Shown: positions 24,600 through 37,700 of the stretch, in pieces
Position numbering within the stretch: position 1 is the stretch's first letter
How the letters are laid out: each line of letters begins with the position of its first letter
Source of the DNA: Hydractinia symbiolongicarpus
Lineage: Eukaryota > Cnidaria > Hydrozoa > Anthoathecata > Hydractiniidae
Assembly: GCF_029227915.1 (NCBI RefSeq)
Contig: NC_079877.1
Span: 36,545,851-36,609,850 of the forward strand
Direction of reading: 5' to 3'
DNA length: 64,000 nt
The notes under the pieces: generated by a model
What the model saw: the letters and a program-made list of their open reading frames with translations, nothing else
The model's database searches: none
What the model was told of the DNA's origin: nothing
Translations under genes and position numbers: made by a program

Positions 24600-27590
24600 C
24601 ATCAAAAATGAAAACATTTTTAAAAACTACAAGTCTCATATGTTTTAGTAGTGAAAAAATAATTTAAAAAATCGTTCGGGAAATGAGTTTACTCACAGGG
24701 TACTTTCTTTGTATACTTTTGACTATACGGGCCGAGTCCGGGATTTACGGAAAATCGCGGGTTTTCGTTTGCCGGCGATAAAACTTCTTTTATTCAGCGT
24801 CTCATTAAAAATGAAAACATTTTTTGAAAACTACAAGTCTCATACGTTTTAGTGGTGAAAAAATAATTTAAAAAATCGTTCGGGAAATGAGTTTACTCCC
24901 TGGGTATTTTTTTTGTATACTTTTGACTATACGGGCCGAGTCCGGGATTTACGGGAAATCGCGGGTTTTCGTTTGCCGGCGATTAAACTTCTTTTATTCC
25001 GCGTCTCATCAAAAATGAAAACATTTTTAAAAACTACAAGTCTCATAGGTTTTAGTGGTGAAAAGATAATATAAAAAATCGTTCTGGAAATGAGTTTACT
25101 CGCAGGGTACTTTCTTTGTATACTTTTGACTATACGGGCCGAGTCCGGGATTTACGGGAAATCGCGGGTTTTCGTTTACCGGCGGTTAAACTTCTTTTAT
25201 TCAGCGTCTCATCAAAAATGAAAACATTTTTGAAAACTACAAGTCTCATATGTTTTAGTGGTGAAAAAATAATTTAAAAAATCGTTCGGGAAATGAGTTT
25301 ACTCACAGGGTACTTTCTTTGTATATACTCGACTATACGGGCCAAGCACGGGATTTACGGGAATTCGCGGGTTTTTGTTTGCCGGCGATTAAACTTCTTT
25401 TATTCAGCGTCTCATCAAAAATGAAAACATTTTTGAAAACTACAAGTCTCATGCGTTTTAGTGGTGAAAAGATAATTTAAAAAATTGTTCTGGAAATGAG
25501 TTTACTCACAGGGTACTTTCTTTGTATATACTCGACTATACGGGCCAAGCACCAGATTTACGGGAAATCGCGGGTTTTCGTTTGCCGGCGATTAAACATC
25601 TTTTATTCAGCGTCTCATCAAAAATGAAAACATTTTTGAAAACTACAAGTCTCATGCGTTTTAGTGGTGAAAAGATAATTTAAAAATTCGTTCTGGAAAT
25701 GAGTTTACTCCCTGGGCATTTTCTTTGTATACTTTTGACTATACGGGCCGAGTCCGGGATTTACGGGAATTCGCGGGTTTTCGTTTGCCGGCGATTAAAC
25801 TTCTTTTATTCAGCGTCTCATCAAAAATGAAAACATTTTTGAAAACTACAAGTCTCACGCGTTTTAGTGGTGAAAAGATAATTTAAAAAATTGTTCTGGA
25901 AATGAGTTTACTCACAGGGTACTTTCTTTGTATATACTCGACTATACGGGCCAAGCACGGGATTTACGGGAAATCGCGGGTTTTCGTTTGCCGGCGATTA
26001 AACATCTTTTATTCAGAGTCTCATCAAAAATGAAAACATTTTTGAAAACTACAAGTCTCATGCGTTTTAGTGGTGAAAAGATAATTTAAAAATTCGTTCT
26101 GGAAATGAGTTTACTCCCTGGGCATTTTCTTTGTATACTTTTGACTATACGGGCCGAGTCCGGGATTTACGGGAATTCGCGGGTTTTCGTTTGCCGGCGA
26201 TTAAACTTCTTTTATTCAGAGTCTCATCAAAAATGAAAACATTTTTGAAAACTACAAGTCTCATATGTTTTAGTAGTGAAAAAATAATTTAAAAAATCGT
26301 TCGGGAAATGAGTTTACTCACAGGGTACTTTCTTTGTATACTTTTGACTATACGGGCCGAGTCCGGGATTTACGGAAAATCGCGGGTTTTCGTTTGCCGG
26401 CGATAAAACTTCTTTTATTCAGCGTCTCATTAAAAATGAAAACATTTTTTGAAAACTACAAGTCTCATACGTTTTAGTGGTGAAAAAATAATTTAAAAAA
26501 TCGTTCGGGAAATGAGTTTACTCCCTGGGTATTTTTTTTGTATACTTTTGACTATACGGGCCGAGTCCGGGATTTACGGGAAATCGCGGGTTTTCGTTTG
26601 CCGGCGATTAAACTTCTTTTATTCCGCGTCTCATCAAAAATGAAAACATTTTTAAAAACTACAAGTCTCATAGGTTTTAGTGGTGAAAAGGTAATATAAA
26701 AAATCGTTCTGGAAATGAGTTTACTCGCAGGGTACTTTCTTTGTATACTTTTGACTATACGGGCCGAGTCCGGGATTTACGGGAAATCGCGGGTTTTCGT
26801 TTACCGGCGGTTAAACTTCTTTTATTCAGCGTCTCATCAAAAATGAAAACATTTTTGAAAACTACAAGTCTCATATGTTTTAGTGGTGAAAAAATAATTT
26901 AAAAAATCGTTCGGGAAATGAGTTTACTCACAGGGTACTTTCTTTGTATATACTCGACTATACGGGCCAAGCACGGGATTTACGGGAATTCGCGGGTTTT
27001 TGTTTGCCGGCGATTAAACTTCTTTTATTCAGCGTCTCATCAAAAATGAAAACATTTTTGAAAACTACAAGTCTCATGCGTTTTAGTGGTGAAAAGATAA
27101 TTTAAAAAATTGTTCTGGAAATGAGTTTACTCACAGGGTACTTTCTTTGTATATACTCGACTATACGGGCCAAGCACGAGATTTACGGGAAATCGCGGGT
27201 TTTCGTTTGCCGGCGATTAAACATCTTTTATTCAGCGTCTCATCAAAAATGAAAACATTTTTGAAAACTACAAGTCTCATGCGTTTTAGTGGTGAAAAGA
27301 TAATTTAAAAATTCGTTCTGGAAATGAGTTTACTCCCTGGGCATTTTCTTTGTATACTTTTGACTATACGGGCCGAGTCCGGGATTTACGGGAATTCGCG
27401 GGTTTTCGTTTGCCGGCGATTAAACTTCTTTTATTCAGCGTCTCATCAAAAATGAAAACATTTTTGAAAACTACAAGTCTCACGCGTTTTAGTGGTGAAA
27501 AGATAATTTAAAAAATTGTTCTGGAAATGAGTTTACTCACAGGGTACTTTCTTTGTATATACTCGACTATACGGGCCAAGCACGGGATTT
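24600..27590. repeat. 8-monomer higher-order repeat (1625 bp)
   Basis: Shared private variants are 1625 bp apart: catatgttttagtagtg at 24637 and 26262, ctcattaaaaatg at 24801 and 26426, a tatttttttttgta-like run near 24905 and 26530, and ctcacgcg at 25854 and 27479. Copies are roughly 24600-25960 and 26225-27590. The copies differ by a handful of substitutions, for example gataatat against ggtaatat. Confidence 0.85.
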
Positions 27591-29545
27591 ACGGGAATTC
27601 GCGGGTTTTCGTTTGCCGGCGATTAAACTTCTTTTATTCAGAGTCTCATCAAAAATGAAAACATTTTTGAAAACTACAAGTCTCGTGCGTTTTAGTGGTG
27701 AAAAGATAATTTAAAAAATCGTTCTGGAAATTAGTTTACTCGCAGGGTACTTTCTTTGTGCACTTTTGACTATACGGGCCGAGTCCAGGATTTACGGAAA
27801 ATCGCGGGTTTTCGTTTGCCGGCGATTAAACTTCTTTTATTCAGCGTCTCATCGAAAATGAAAACATTTTTTGAAAACTACAAGTCTCATACGTTTTAGT
27901 GGTGAAAAAATAATTTAAAAAATCGTTCGGGAAATGAGTTTACTCCCTGGGTATTTTCTTTGTATACTTTTGACTATACGGGCCGAGGCCGGGATTTACG
28001 GGAAATCGCGGCTTTTCGTTTGCCGGCGATTAAACTTCTTTTATTCCGCGTCTCATCAAAAATGAAAACATTTTAAAAAACTACAAGTCTCATAGGTTTT
28101 ATTGGTGAAAAGATAATTTAAAAAATCGTTCGGGAAATGAGTTTACTCACAGGGTACTTTCTTTGTATATACTCGACTATACGGGCCAAGCACGGGATTT
28201 ACGGGAATTCGCGGGTTTTTGTTTGCCGGCGATTAAACTTCTTTTATTCAGCGTCTCATCAAAAATGAAAACATTTTTGAAAACTACAAGTCTCATGCGT
28301 TTTAGTGGTGAAAAGATAATTTAAAAAATTGTTCTGGAAATGAGTTTACTCACAGGGTACTTTCTTTGTATATACTCGACTATACGGGCCAAGCACGGGA
28401 TTTACGGGAAATCGCGGGTTTTCGTTTGCCGGCGATTAAACATCTTTTATTCAGCGTCTCATCAAAAATGAAAACATTTTTGAAAACTACAAGTCTCATG
28501 CGTTTTAGTGGTGAAAAGATAATTTAAAAATTCGTTCTGGAAATGAGTTTACTCCCTGGGCATTTTCTTTGTATACTTTTGACTATACGGGCCGAGTCCG
28601 GGATTTACGGGAATTCGCGGGTTTTCGTTTGCCGGCGATTAAACTTCTTTTATTCAGCGTCTCATCAAAAATGAAAACATTTTTGAAAACTACAAGTCTC
28701 ACGCGTTTTAGTGGTGAAAAGATAATTTAAAAAATTGTTCTGGAAATGAGTTTACTCACAGGGTACTTTCTTTGTATATACTCGACTATACGGGCCAAGC
28801 ACGGGATTTACGGGAAATCGCGGGTTTTCGTTTGCCGGCGATTAAACATCTTTTATTCAGCGTCTCATCAAAAATGAAAACATTTTTGAAAACTACAAGT
28901 CTCATGCGTTTTAGTGGTGAAAAGATAATTTAAAAATTCGTTCTGGAAATGAGTTTACTCCCTGGGCATTTTCTTTGTATACTTTTGACTATACGGGCCG
29001 AGTCCGGGATTTACGGGAATTCGCGGGTTTTCGTTTGCCGGCGATTAAACTTCTTTTATTCAGAGTCTCATCAAAAATGAAAACATTTTTGAAAACTACA
29101 AGTCTCGTGCGTTTTAGTGGTGAAAAGATAATTTAAAAAATCGTTCTGGAAATTAGTTTATTCGCAGGGTACTTTCTTTGTGTACTTTTGACTATACGGG
29201 CCGAGTCCAGGATTTACGGAAAATCGCGGGTTTTCGTTTGCCGGCGATTAAACTTCTTTTATTCAGCGTCTCATCGAAAATGAAAACATTTTTTGAAAAC
29301 TACAAGTCTCATACGTTTTAGTGGTGAAAAAATAATTTAAAAAATCGTTCGGGAAATGAGTTTACTCCCTGGGTATTTTCTTTGTATACTTTTGACTATA
29401 CGGGCCGAGGCCGGGATTTACGGGAAATCGCGGGTTTTCGTTTGCCGGCGATTAAACTTCTTTTATTCCGCGTCTCATCAAAAATGAAAACATTTTAAAA
29501 AACTACAAGTCTCATAGGTTTTAGTGGTGAAAAGATAATTTAAAA
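26955..29545. repeat. Overlapping 6-monomer (1219 bp) and 7-monomer (1422 bp) repeats
   Basis: ctcacgcg recurs at 27479 and 28698 (1219 bp, 6 monomers). A unit with aaattagttta and gtgcac/gtgtac, followed by atcgaaaatg and cattttaaaaaac, recurs at about 27731 and 29153 (1422 bp, 7 monomers). The two periods share units, so an exchange changed the register between them. Confidence 0.75.
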
Positions 29546-30519
29546 AATCGTTCTGGAAATGAGTTTACTCGCAGGGTACTTTCTTTGTATACTTTTGACT
29601 ATACGGGCCAAGCACGGGATTTACGGGAAATCGCGGGTTTTCGTTTGCCGGCGATTAAACTTCTTTTATTCAGCGTCTCATCGAAAATGAAAACATTTTT
29701 GAAAACTACAAGTCTCATGCGTTTTAGTGGTGAAAAAATAATTTAAAAAATCGTTCGGGAAATGAGTTTACTCACAGGGTACTTTCTTTGTATACATTCG
29801 ACTATACGGCCAAACCCGGGATTTACGGGAAATCGCGGGTTTTCGTTTGCCGGCGATTAAACTTCTTTCATTAAGCGTCTCATCAAAAATGAAAACATTT
29901 TTTGAAAACTACAAGTCTCATACGTTTTAGTGGTGAAAAAATAATTTAAAAAATCGTTCGGGAAATGAGTTTACTCCCTGGGTATTTTCTTTGTATACTT
30001 TTGACTATACGGGCCGAGTCCGGGATTTACTGGAAATCGCGGGTTTTCGTTTGCCGGCGATTAAACTTCTTTTATTCCGCGTCTCATCAAAAATGAAAAC
30101 ATTTTTAAAAACTACAAGTCTCATAGGTTTTAGTGGTGAAAAGATAATATAAAAAATCGTTCTGGAAAGGAGTTTACTCACAGGGTACTTTCTTTGTATA
30201 TACTCGACTATACGGGCCAAGCACGGGATTTACGGGAATTCGCGGGTTTTTGTTTGCCGGCGATTAAACTTCTTTTATTCAGCGTCTCATCAAAAATGAA
30301 AACATTTTTGAAAACTACAAGGCTCATGCGTTTTAGTGGTGAAAAGATAATTTAAAAAATTGTTCTGGAAATGAGTTTACTCACAGGGTACTTTCTTTGT
30401 ATATACTCGACTATACGGGCCAAGCACGGGATTTACGGGAAATCACGGGTTGTCGTTTGCCGGCGATTAAACATCTTTTATTCAGCGTCTCATCAAAAAT
30501 GAAAACATTTTTGAAAACT

Positions 30520-32955
30520 ACAAGTCTCATGCGTTTTAGTGGTGAAAAGATAATTTAAAAATTTGTTCTGGAAATGAGTTTACTCCCTGGGCATTTTCTT
30601 TGTATACTTTTGACTATACGGGCCGAGTCCGCGATTTACGGGAATTCGCGGGTTTTCGTTTGCCGGCGATTAAACTTCTTTTATTCAGCGTCTCATCAAA
30701 AATGAAAACATTTTTGAAAACTACAAGTCTCGTGCGTTTTAGTGGTGAAAAGATAATTTAAAAAATCGTTCTGGAAATGAGTTTACTCGCAGGGTACTTT
30801 ATTTGTATACTTTTGACTATACGGGCCGAGTCCAGGATTTACGGAAAATCGCGGGTTTTCATTTGCCGGCGATTAAACTTCTTTTATTCAGCGTCTCATC
30901 AAAAATGAAAACATTTTTGAAAACTACAAGTCTCGTGCGTTTTAGTGGTGAAAAGATAATTTAAAAAATCGTTCTGGAAATGAGTTTACTCGCAGGGTAC
31001 TTTCTTTGTATACTTTTGACTATACGGGCCGAGTCCGGGATTTACGGGAAATCGCGGGTTTTCGTTTACCGGCGATTAAACTTCTTTTATTCAGCGTCTC
31101 ATCGAAAATGAAAACATTTTTGAAAACTACAAGTCTCATATGTTTTAGTGGTGAAAAAATAATTTAAAAAATCGTTCGGGAAATGAGTTTACTCACAGGG
31201 TACTTTCTTTGTATATACTCGACTATACGGGCCAAGCACGGGATTTACGGGAAATCGCGGGTTTTCGTTTGCCGGCGATTAAACTTCTTTTATTCAGCGT
31301 CTCATCAAAAATGAAAACATTTTTGAAAACTACAAGTCTCATGCGTTTTAGTGGTGAAAAAATAATTTAAAAAATCGTTCTGGAAATGAGTTTACTCGCA
31401 GGGTACTTTCTTTGTATACTTTTGACTATACGGGCCGAGTCCAGGATTTACGGAAAATCGCGGGTTTTCGTTTGCCGGCGATTAAACTTCTTTTATTCAG
31501 CGTCTCATCGAAAATGAAAACATTTTTGAAAACTACAAGTCTCGTGCGTTTTAGTGGTGAAAAGATAATTTAAAAAATCGTTCTGGAAATGAGTTTACTC
31601 GCAGGGTACTTTCTTTGTATACTTTTGACTATACGGGCCGAGTCCGGGATTTACGGGAAATCGCGGGTTTTTGTTTACCGGCGATTAAACTTCTTTTATT
31701 CAGCGTCTCATCGAAAATGAAAACATTTTTGAAAACTACAAGTCTCATGCGTTTTAGTGGTGAAAAGATAATTTAAAAATTTGTTCTGGAAATGAGTTTA
31801 CTCCCTGGGCATTTTCTTTGTATACTTTTGACTATACGGGCCGAGTCCGCGATTTACGGGAATTCGCGGGTTTTCGTTTGCCGGCGATTAAACTTCTTTT
31901 ATTCAGCGTCTCATCAAAAATGAAAACATTTTTGAAAACTACAAGTCTCGTGCGTTTTAGTGGTGAAAAGATAATTTAAAAAATCGTTCTGGAAATGAGT
32001 TTACTCGCAGGGTACTTTATTTGTATACTTTTGACTATACGGGCCGAGTCCAGGATTTACGGAAAATCGCGGGTTTTCATTTGCCGGCGATTAAACTTCT
32101 TTTATTCAGCGTCTCATCAAAAATGAAAACATTTTTGAAAACTACAAGTCTCGTGCGTTTTAGTGGTGAAAAGATAATTTAAAAAATCGTTCTGGAAATG
32201 AGTTTACTCGCAGGGTACTTTCTTTGTATACTTTTGACTATACGGGCCGAGTCCGGGATTTACGGGAAATCGCGGGTTTTCGTTTACCGGCGATTAAACT
32301 TCTTTTATTCAGCGTCTCATCGAAAATGAAAACATTTTTGAAAACTACAAGTCTCATATGTTTTAGTGGTGAAAAAATAATTTAAAAAATCGTTCGGGAA
32401 ATGAGTTTACTCACAGGGTACTTTCTTTGTATATACTCGACTATACGGGCCAAGCACGGGATTTACGGGAAATCGCGGGTTTTCGTTTGCCGGCGATTAA
32501 ACTTCTTTTATTCAGCGTCTCATCAAAAATGAAAACATTTTTGAAAACTACAAGTCTCATGCGTTTTAGTGGTGAAAAAATAATTTAAAAAATCGTTCTG
32601 GAAATGAGTTTACTCGCAGGGTACTTTCTTTGTATACTTTTGACTATACGGGCCGAGTCCAGGATTTACGGAAAATCGCGGGTTTTCGTTTGCCGGCGAT
32701 TAAACTTCTTTTATTCAGCGTCTCATCGAAAATGAAAACATTTTTGAAAACTACAAGTCTCGTGCGTTTTAGTGGTGAAAAGATAATTTAAAAAATCGTT
32801 CTGGAAATGAGTTTACTCGCAGGGTACTTTCTTTGTATACTTTTGACTATACGGGCCGAGTCCGGGATTTACGGGAAATCGCGGGTTTTTGTTTAGCGGC
32901 GATTAAACTTCTTTTATTCAGCGTCTCATCGAAAATGAAAACATTTTTGAAAACT
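30520..32955. repeat. 6-monomer higher-order repeat (1218 bp), two copies
   Basis: aaaaatttgttctgg at 30561 and 31779, gtccgcgatttacgg near 30627 and 31845, ggtactttatttg near 30801 and 32019, and a ttttcatttgcc variant are each 1218 bp apart. Copies are nearly identical over roughly 30520-31737 and 31738-32955. The register ends where ctcatgcg is replaced by ctcatatg. Confidence 0.87.
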
Positions 32956-35900
32956 ACAAGTCTCATATGTTTTAGTGGTGAAAAAATAATTAAAAAAATC
33001 GTTCGGGAAATGAGTTTACTCACAGGGTACTTTCTTTGTATATACTCGACTATACGGGCTAAGCACGGGATTTATGGGAAATCGCGGGTTTTCGTTTGCC
33101 GGCGATTAAACTTCTTTTATTCAGCGTCTCATCAAAAATGAAAACATTTTTAAAAACTACAAGTCTCATGCGTTTTAGTGGTGAAAAAATAATTTAAAAA
33201 ATCGTTCGGGAAATGAGTTTACTCACAGGGTACTTTCTTTGTATACATTCGACTATACGGGCCAAACCCGGGATTTACGGGAAATCGCGGGTTTTCGTTT
33301 GCCGGCGATTAAACTTCTTTCATTAAGCGTCCCATGAAAAATGAAAACGTTCCTGAAAACTAGAAGTCTCATGCGTTTTAGTGGTGAAAAAATAATTTAA
33401 AAAATCGTTCGGAAATGAGTTTACTCCCTGGGTACTTTCTTTGTATACTTTTAACTATACGGGCCGAGTCCGGGATTTACGGGAAATCGCGGGTTTTCGT
33501 TTGCCGGCGATTAAACATCTTTTATTCAGCGTCTCATCAAAAATGAAAACATTTTTGAAAACTACAAGTCTCATGCGTTTTAGTCGTGAAAAGATAACAT
33601 AAAAAATCGTTCTGGAAATGAGTTTACTCCTTGGGCATTTTCTTTGTATACTTTTGACTATACGGGCCGAGTCCGGGATTTAGGGGAATTCGCGGTTTTT
33701 CGTTTGCCGGCGATTAAACTTCTTTTATTCAGCGTCTCATCAAAAATGAAAACATTTTTGAAAACTACAAGTCTCGTACTTTTTAGTGGTGAAAAGATAA
33801 TTTAAAAAATCGTGCTGGAAATGAGTTTACTCACAGGGTACTTTCTTTGTATACATTTGACTATACGGGCCAAACCCGGGATTTACGGGAATTCGCGGGT
33901 TTTCGTTTACCGGCGATTAAACTTCTTTTATTCAGCGTCTCATCAAAAATGAAATCATTTTTGAAAACTACAAGTCTCATATGTTTTAGTGGTGAAAAAA
34001 TAATTTAAAAAATCGTTCGGGAAATGAGTTTACTCACAGGGTACTTTCTTTGTATATACTCGACTATACATGCCAAGCACGGGATTTACGGAAATTCGCG
34101 GGTTTTTGTTTGCCGGCGATTAAACTTCTTTTATTCAGCGTGTCATCAAAAATGAAAACATTTTTGAAAACTACAAGGCTCATGCGTTTTAGTGGTGAAA
34201 AGATAATTTAAAAAATTGTTCTGGAAATGAGTTTACTCCCTGGGCATTTTCTTTGTATACTTTTGACTATACGGGCCGAGTCTGCGATTTACGGGAATTC
34301 GCGGGTTTTCGTTTGCCGCGATTAAACTTCTTTTATTCAGCGTCTCATCAAAAATGAAAACATTTTTGAAAACTACAAGTCTCGTGCGTTTTAGTGGTGA
34401 AAAGATAATTTAAAAAATCGTTCTGGAAATGAGTTTACTCGCAGGGTACTTTCTTTGTATACTTTTGACTATACGGGCCGAGTCCAGGATTTACGGAAAA
34501 TCGCGGGTTTTCGTTTGCCGGCGATTAAACTTCTTTTATTCCGCGTCTCATCAAAAATGAAAACATTTTTAAAAACTACAAGTCTCATAGGTTTTAGTGG
34601 TGAAAAGATAATATAAAAAACAGTTCTGGAAAGGAGTTTACTCACAGGGTACTTTCTTTGTATATACTCGACTATACGAGCCAAGCGCGGGATTTACGGG
34701 AAATCGCGGGTTTTCATTTGCCGGCGATTAAACTTCTTTTATTCAGCGTCTCATCAAAAATGAAAACATTTTTGAAAACTACAAGTCTCGTGCGTTTTAG
34801 TGGTGAAAAGATAATTTAAAAAATCGTTCTGGAAATGAGTTTACTCGCAGGGTACTTTCTTTGTATACTTTTGACTATACGGGCCGAGTCCGGGATTTAC
34901 GGGAAATCGCGGGTTTTTGTTTACCGGCGATTAAACTTCTTTTATTCAGCGTCTCATCGAAAATGAAAACATTTTTGAAAACTACAAGTCTCATATGTTT
35001 TAGTGGTGAAAAAATAATTAAAAAAATCGTTCGGGAAATGAGTTTACTCACAGGGTACTTTCTTTGTATATACTCGACTATACGGGCTAAGCACGGGATT
35101 TATGGGAAATTGCGGGTTTTCGTTTGCCGGCGATTAAACTTCTTTTATTCAGCGTCTCATCAAAAATGAAAACATTTTTAAAAACTACAAGTCTCATGCG
35201 TTTTAGTGGTGAAAAAATAATTAAAAAAATCGTTCGGGAAATGAGTTTACTCACAGGGTACTTTCTTTGTATACTTTTGACTATACGGGCCGAGTCCGGG
35301 ATTTACGGGAAATCGCGGGTTTTTGTTTACCGGCGATTAAACTTCTTTTATTCAGCGTCTCATCGAAAATGAAAACATTTTTGAAAACTACAAGTCTCAT
35401 ATGTTTTAGTGGTGAAAAAATAATTAAAAAAATCGTTCGGGAAATGAGTTTACTCACAGGGTACTTTCTTTGTATATACTCGACTATACGGGCTAAGCAC
35501 GGGATTTATGGGAAATCGCGGGTTTTCGTTTGCCGGCGATTAAACTTCTTTTATTCAGCGTCTCATCAAAAATGAAAACATTTTTAAAAACTACAAGTCT
35601 CATGCGTTTTAGTGGTGAAAAAATAATTTAAAAAATCGTTCGGGAAATGAGTTTACTCACAGGGTACTTTCTTTGTATACATTCGACTATACGGGCCAAA
35701 CCCGGGATTTACGGGAAATCGCGGGTTTTCGTTTGCCGGCGATTAAACTTCTTTCATTAAGCGTCCCATCAAAAATGAAAACGTTCCTGAAAACTAGAAG
35801 TCTCAAGCGTTTTAGTGCTGAAAAAATAATTTAAAAAATCGTTCGGAAATGAGTTTACTCCCTGGGTACTTTCTTTGTATACTTTTAACTATACGGGCCG

Positions 35901-37700
35901 AGTCCGGGATTTAGGGGAATTCGCGGGTTTTCGTTTACCGGCGATTAAACTTCTTTTATTCAGCGTCTCATCAAAAATGAAATCATTTTTGAAAACTACA
36001 AGTCTCATATGTTTTAGTGGTGAAAAAATAATTTAAAAAATCGTTCGGGAAATGAGTTTACTCACAGGGTACTTTCTTTGTATATACTCGACTATACATG
36101 CCAAGCACGGGATTTACGGGAATTCGCGGGTTTTTGTTTGCCGGCGATTAAACTTCTTTTATTCAGCGTGTCATCAAAAATGAAAACATTTTTGAAAACT
36201 ACAAGGCTCATGCGTTTTAGTGGTGAAAAGATAATTTAAAAAATTGTTCTGGAAATGAGTTTACTCACAGGGTACTTTCTTTGTATATACTCGACTATAC
36301 GGGCCAAGCACGGGATTTACGGGAAATCGCGGGTTGTCGTTTGCCGGCGATTAAACATCTTTTATTCAGCGTCTCATCAAAAATGAAAACATTTTTGAAA
36401 ACTACAAGTTTCATGCGTTTTAGTGGTGAAAAGATAATTTAAAAATTCGTTCTGGAAATGAGTTTACTCCCTGGGCATTTTCTTTGTATACTTTTGACTA
36501 TACGGGCCGAGTCTGCGATTTACGGGAATTCGCGGGTTTTCGTTTGCCGCGATTAAACTTCTTTTATTCAGCGTCTCATCAAAAATGAAAACATTTTTGA
36601 AAACTACAAGTCTCGTGCGTTTTAGTGGTGAAAAGATAATTTAAAAAATCGTTCTGGAAATGAGTTTACTCGCAGGGTACTTTCTTTGTATACTTTTGAC
36701 TATACGGGCCGAGTCCAGGATTTACGGAAAATCGCGGGTTTTCGTTTGCCGGCGATTAAACTTCTTTTATTCCGCGTCTCATCAAAAATGAAAACATTTT
36801 TAAAAACTACAAGTCTCATAGGTTTTAGTGGTGAAAAGATAATATAAAAAACAGTTCTGGAAAGGAGTTTACTCACAGGGTACTTTCTTTGTATATACTC
36901 GACTATACGAGCCAAGCGCGGGATTTACGGGAAATCGCGGGTTTTCATTTGCCGGCGATTAAACTTCTTTTATTCAGCGTCTCATCAAAAATGAAAACAT
37001 TTTTGAAAACTACAAGTCTCGTGCGTTTTAGTGGTGAAAAGATAATTTAAAAAATCGTTCTGGAAATGAGTTTACTCGCAGGGTACTTTCTTTGTATACT
37101 TTTGACTATACGGGCCGAGTCCGGGATTTACGGGAAATCGCGGGTTTTTGTTTACCGGCGATTAAACTTCTTTTATTCAGCGTCTCATCGAAAATGAAAA
37201 CATTTTTGAAAACTACAAGTCTCATATGTTTTAGTGGTGAAAAAATAATTAAAAAAATCGTTCGGGAAATGAGTTTACTCACAGGGTACTTTCTTTGTGT
37301 ATACTCGACTATACGGGCTAAGCACGGGATTTATGGGAAATCGCGGGTTTTCGTTTGCCGGCGATTAAACTTCTTTTATTCAGCGTCTCATCAAAAATGA
37401 AAACATTTTTAAAAACTACAAGTCTCATGCGTTTTAGTGGTGAAAAAATAATTTAAAAAATCGTTCGGGAAATGAGTTTACTCACAGGGTACTTTCTTTG
37501 TATACATTCGACTATACGGGCCAAACCCGGGATTTACGGGAAATCGCGGTTTTTCGTTTGCCGGCGATTAAACTTCTTTCATTAAGCGTCTCATCAAAAA
37601 TGAAAACGTTCCTGAAAACTAGAAGTCTCATGCGTTTTAGTAATAAAAAAATAATTTAAAAAATCGTTCGGAAATGAGTTTACTCCCTGGGTACTTTCTT
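32833..37700. repeat. Interleaved 10-, 11- and 12-monomer repeats with a local dimer
   Basis: The monomer pair carrying catatgttttagtgg, aattaaaaaaatcg and cgggctaagcacggg starts near 32833, 34861, 35267 and 37092. Spacings are 2028 (10 units), 406 (2 units) and 1825 bp (9 units). The gtctgcgattt/ttgccgcgatt units at 34281 and 36512, and the aaaacagttctgg unit, recur at 2231 bp (11 units). The gcgtcccat unit recurs at 33327 and 35761, 2434 bp apart (12 units). No single register spans the block. Confidence 0.78.
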
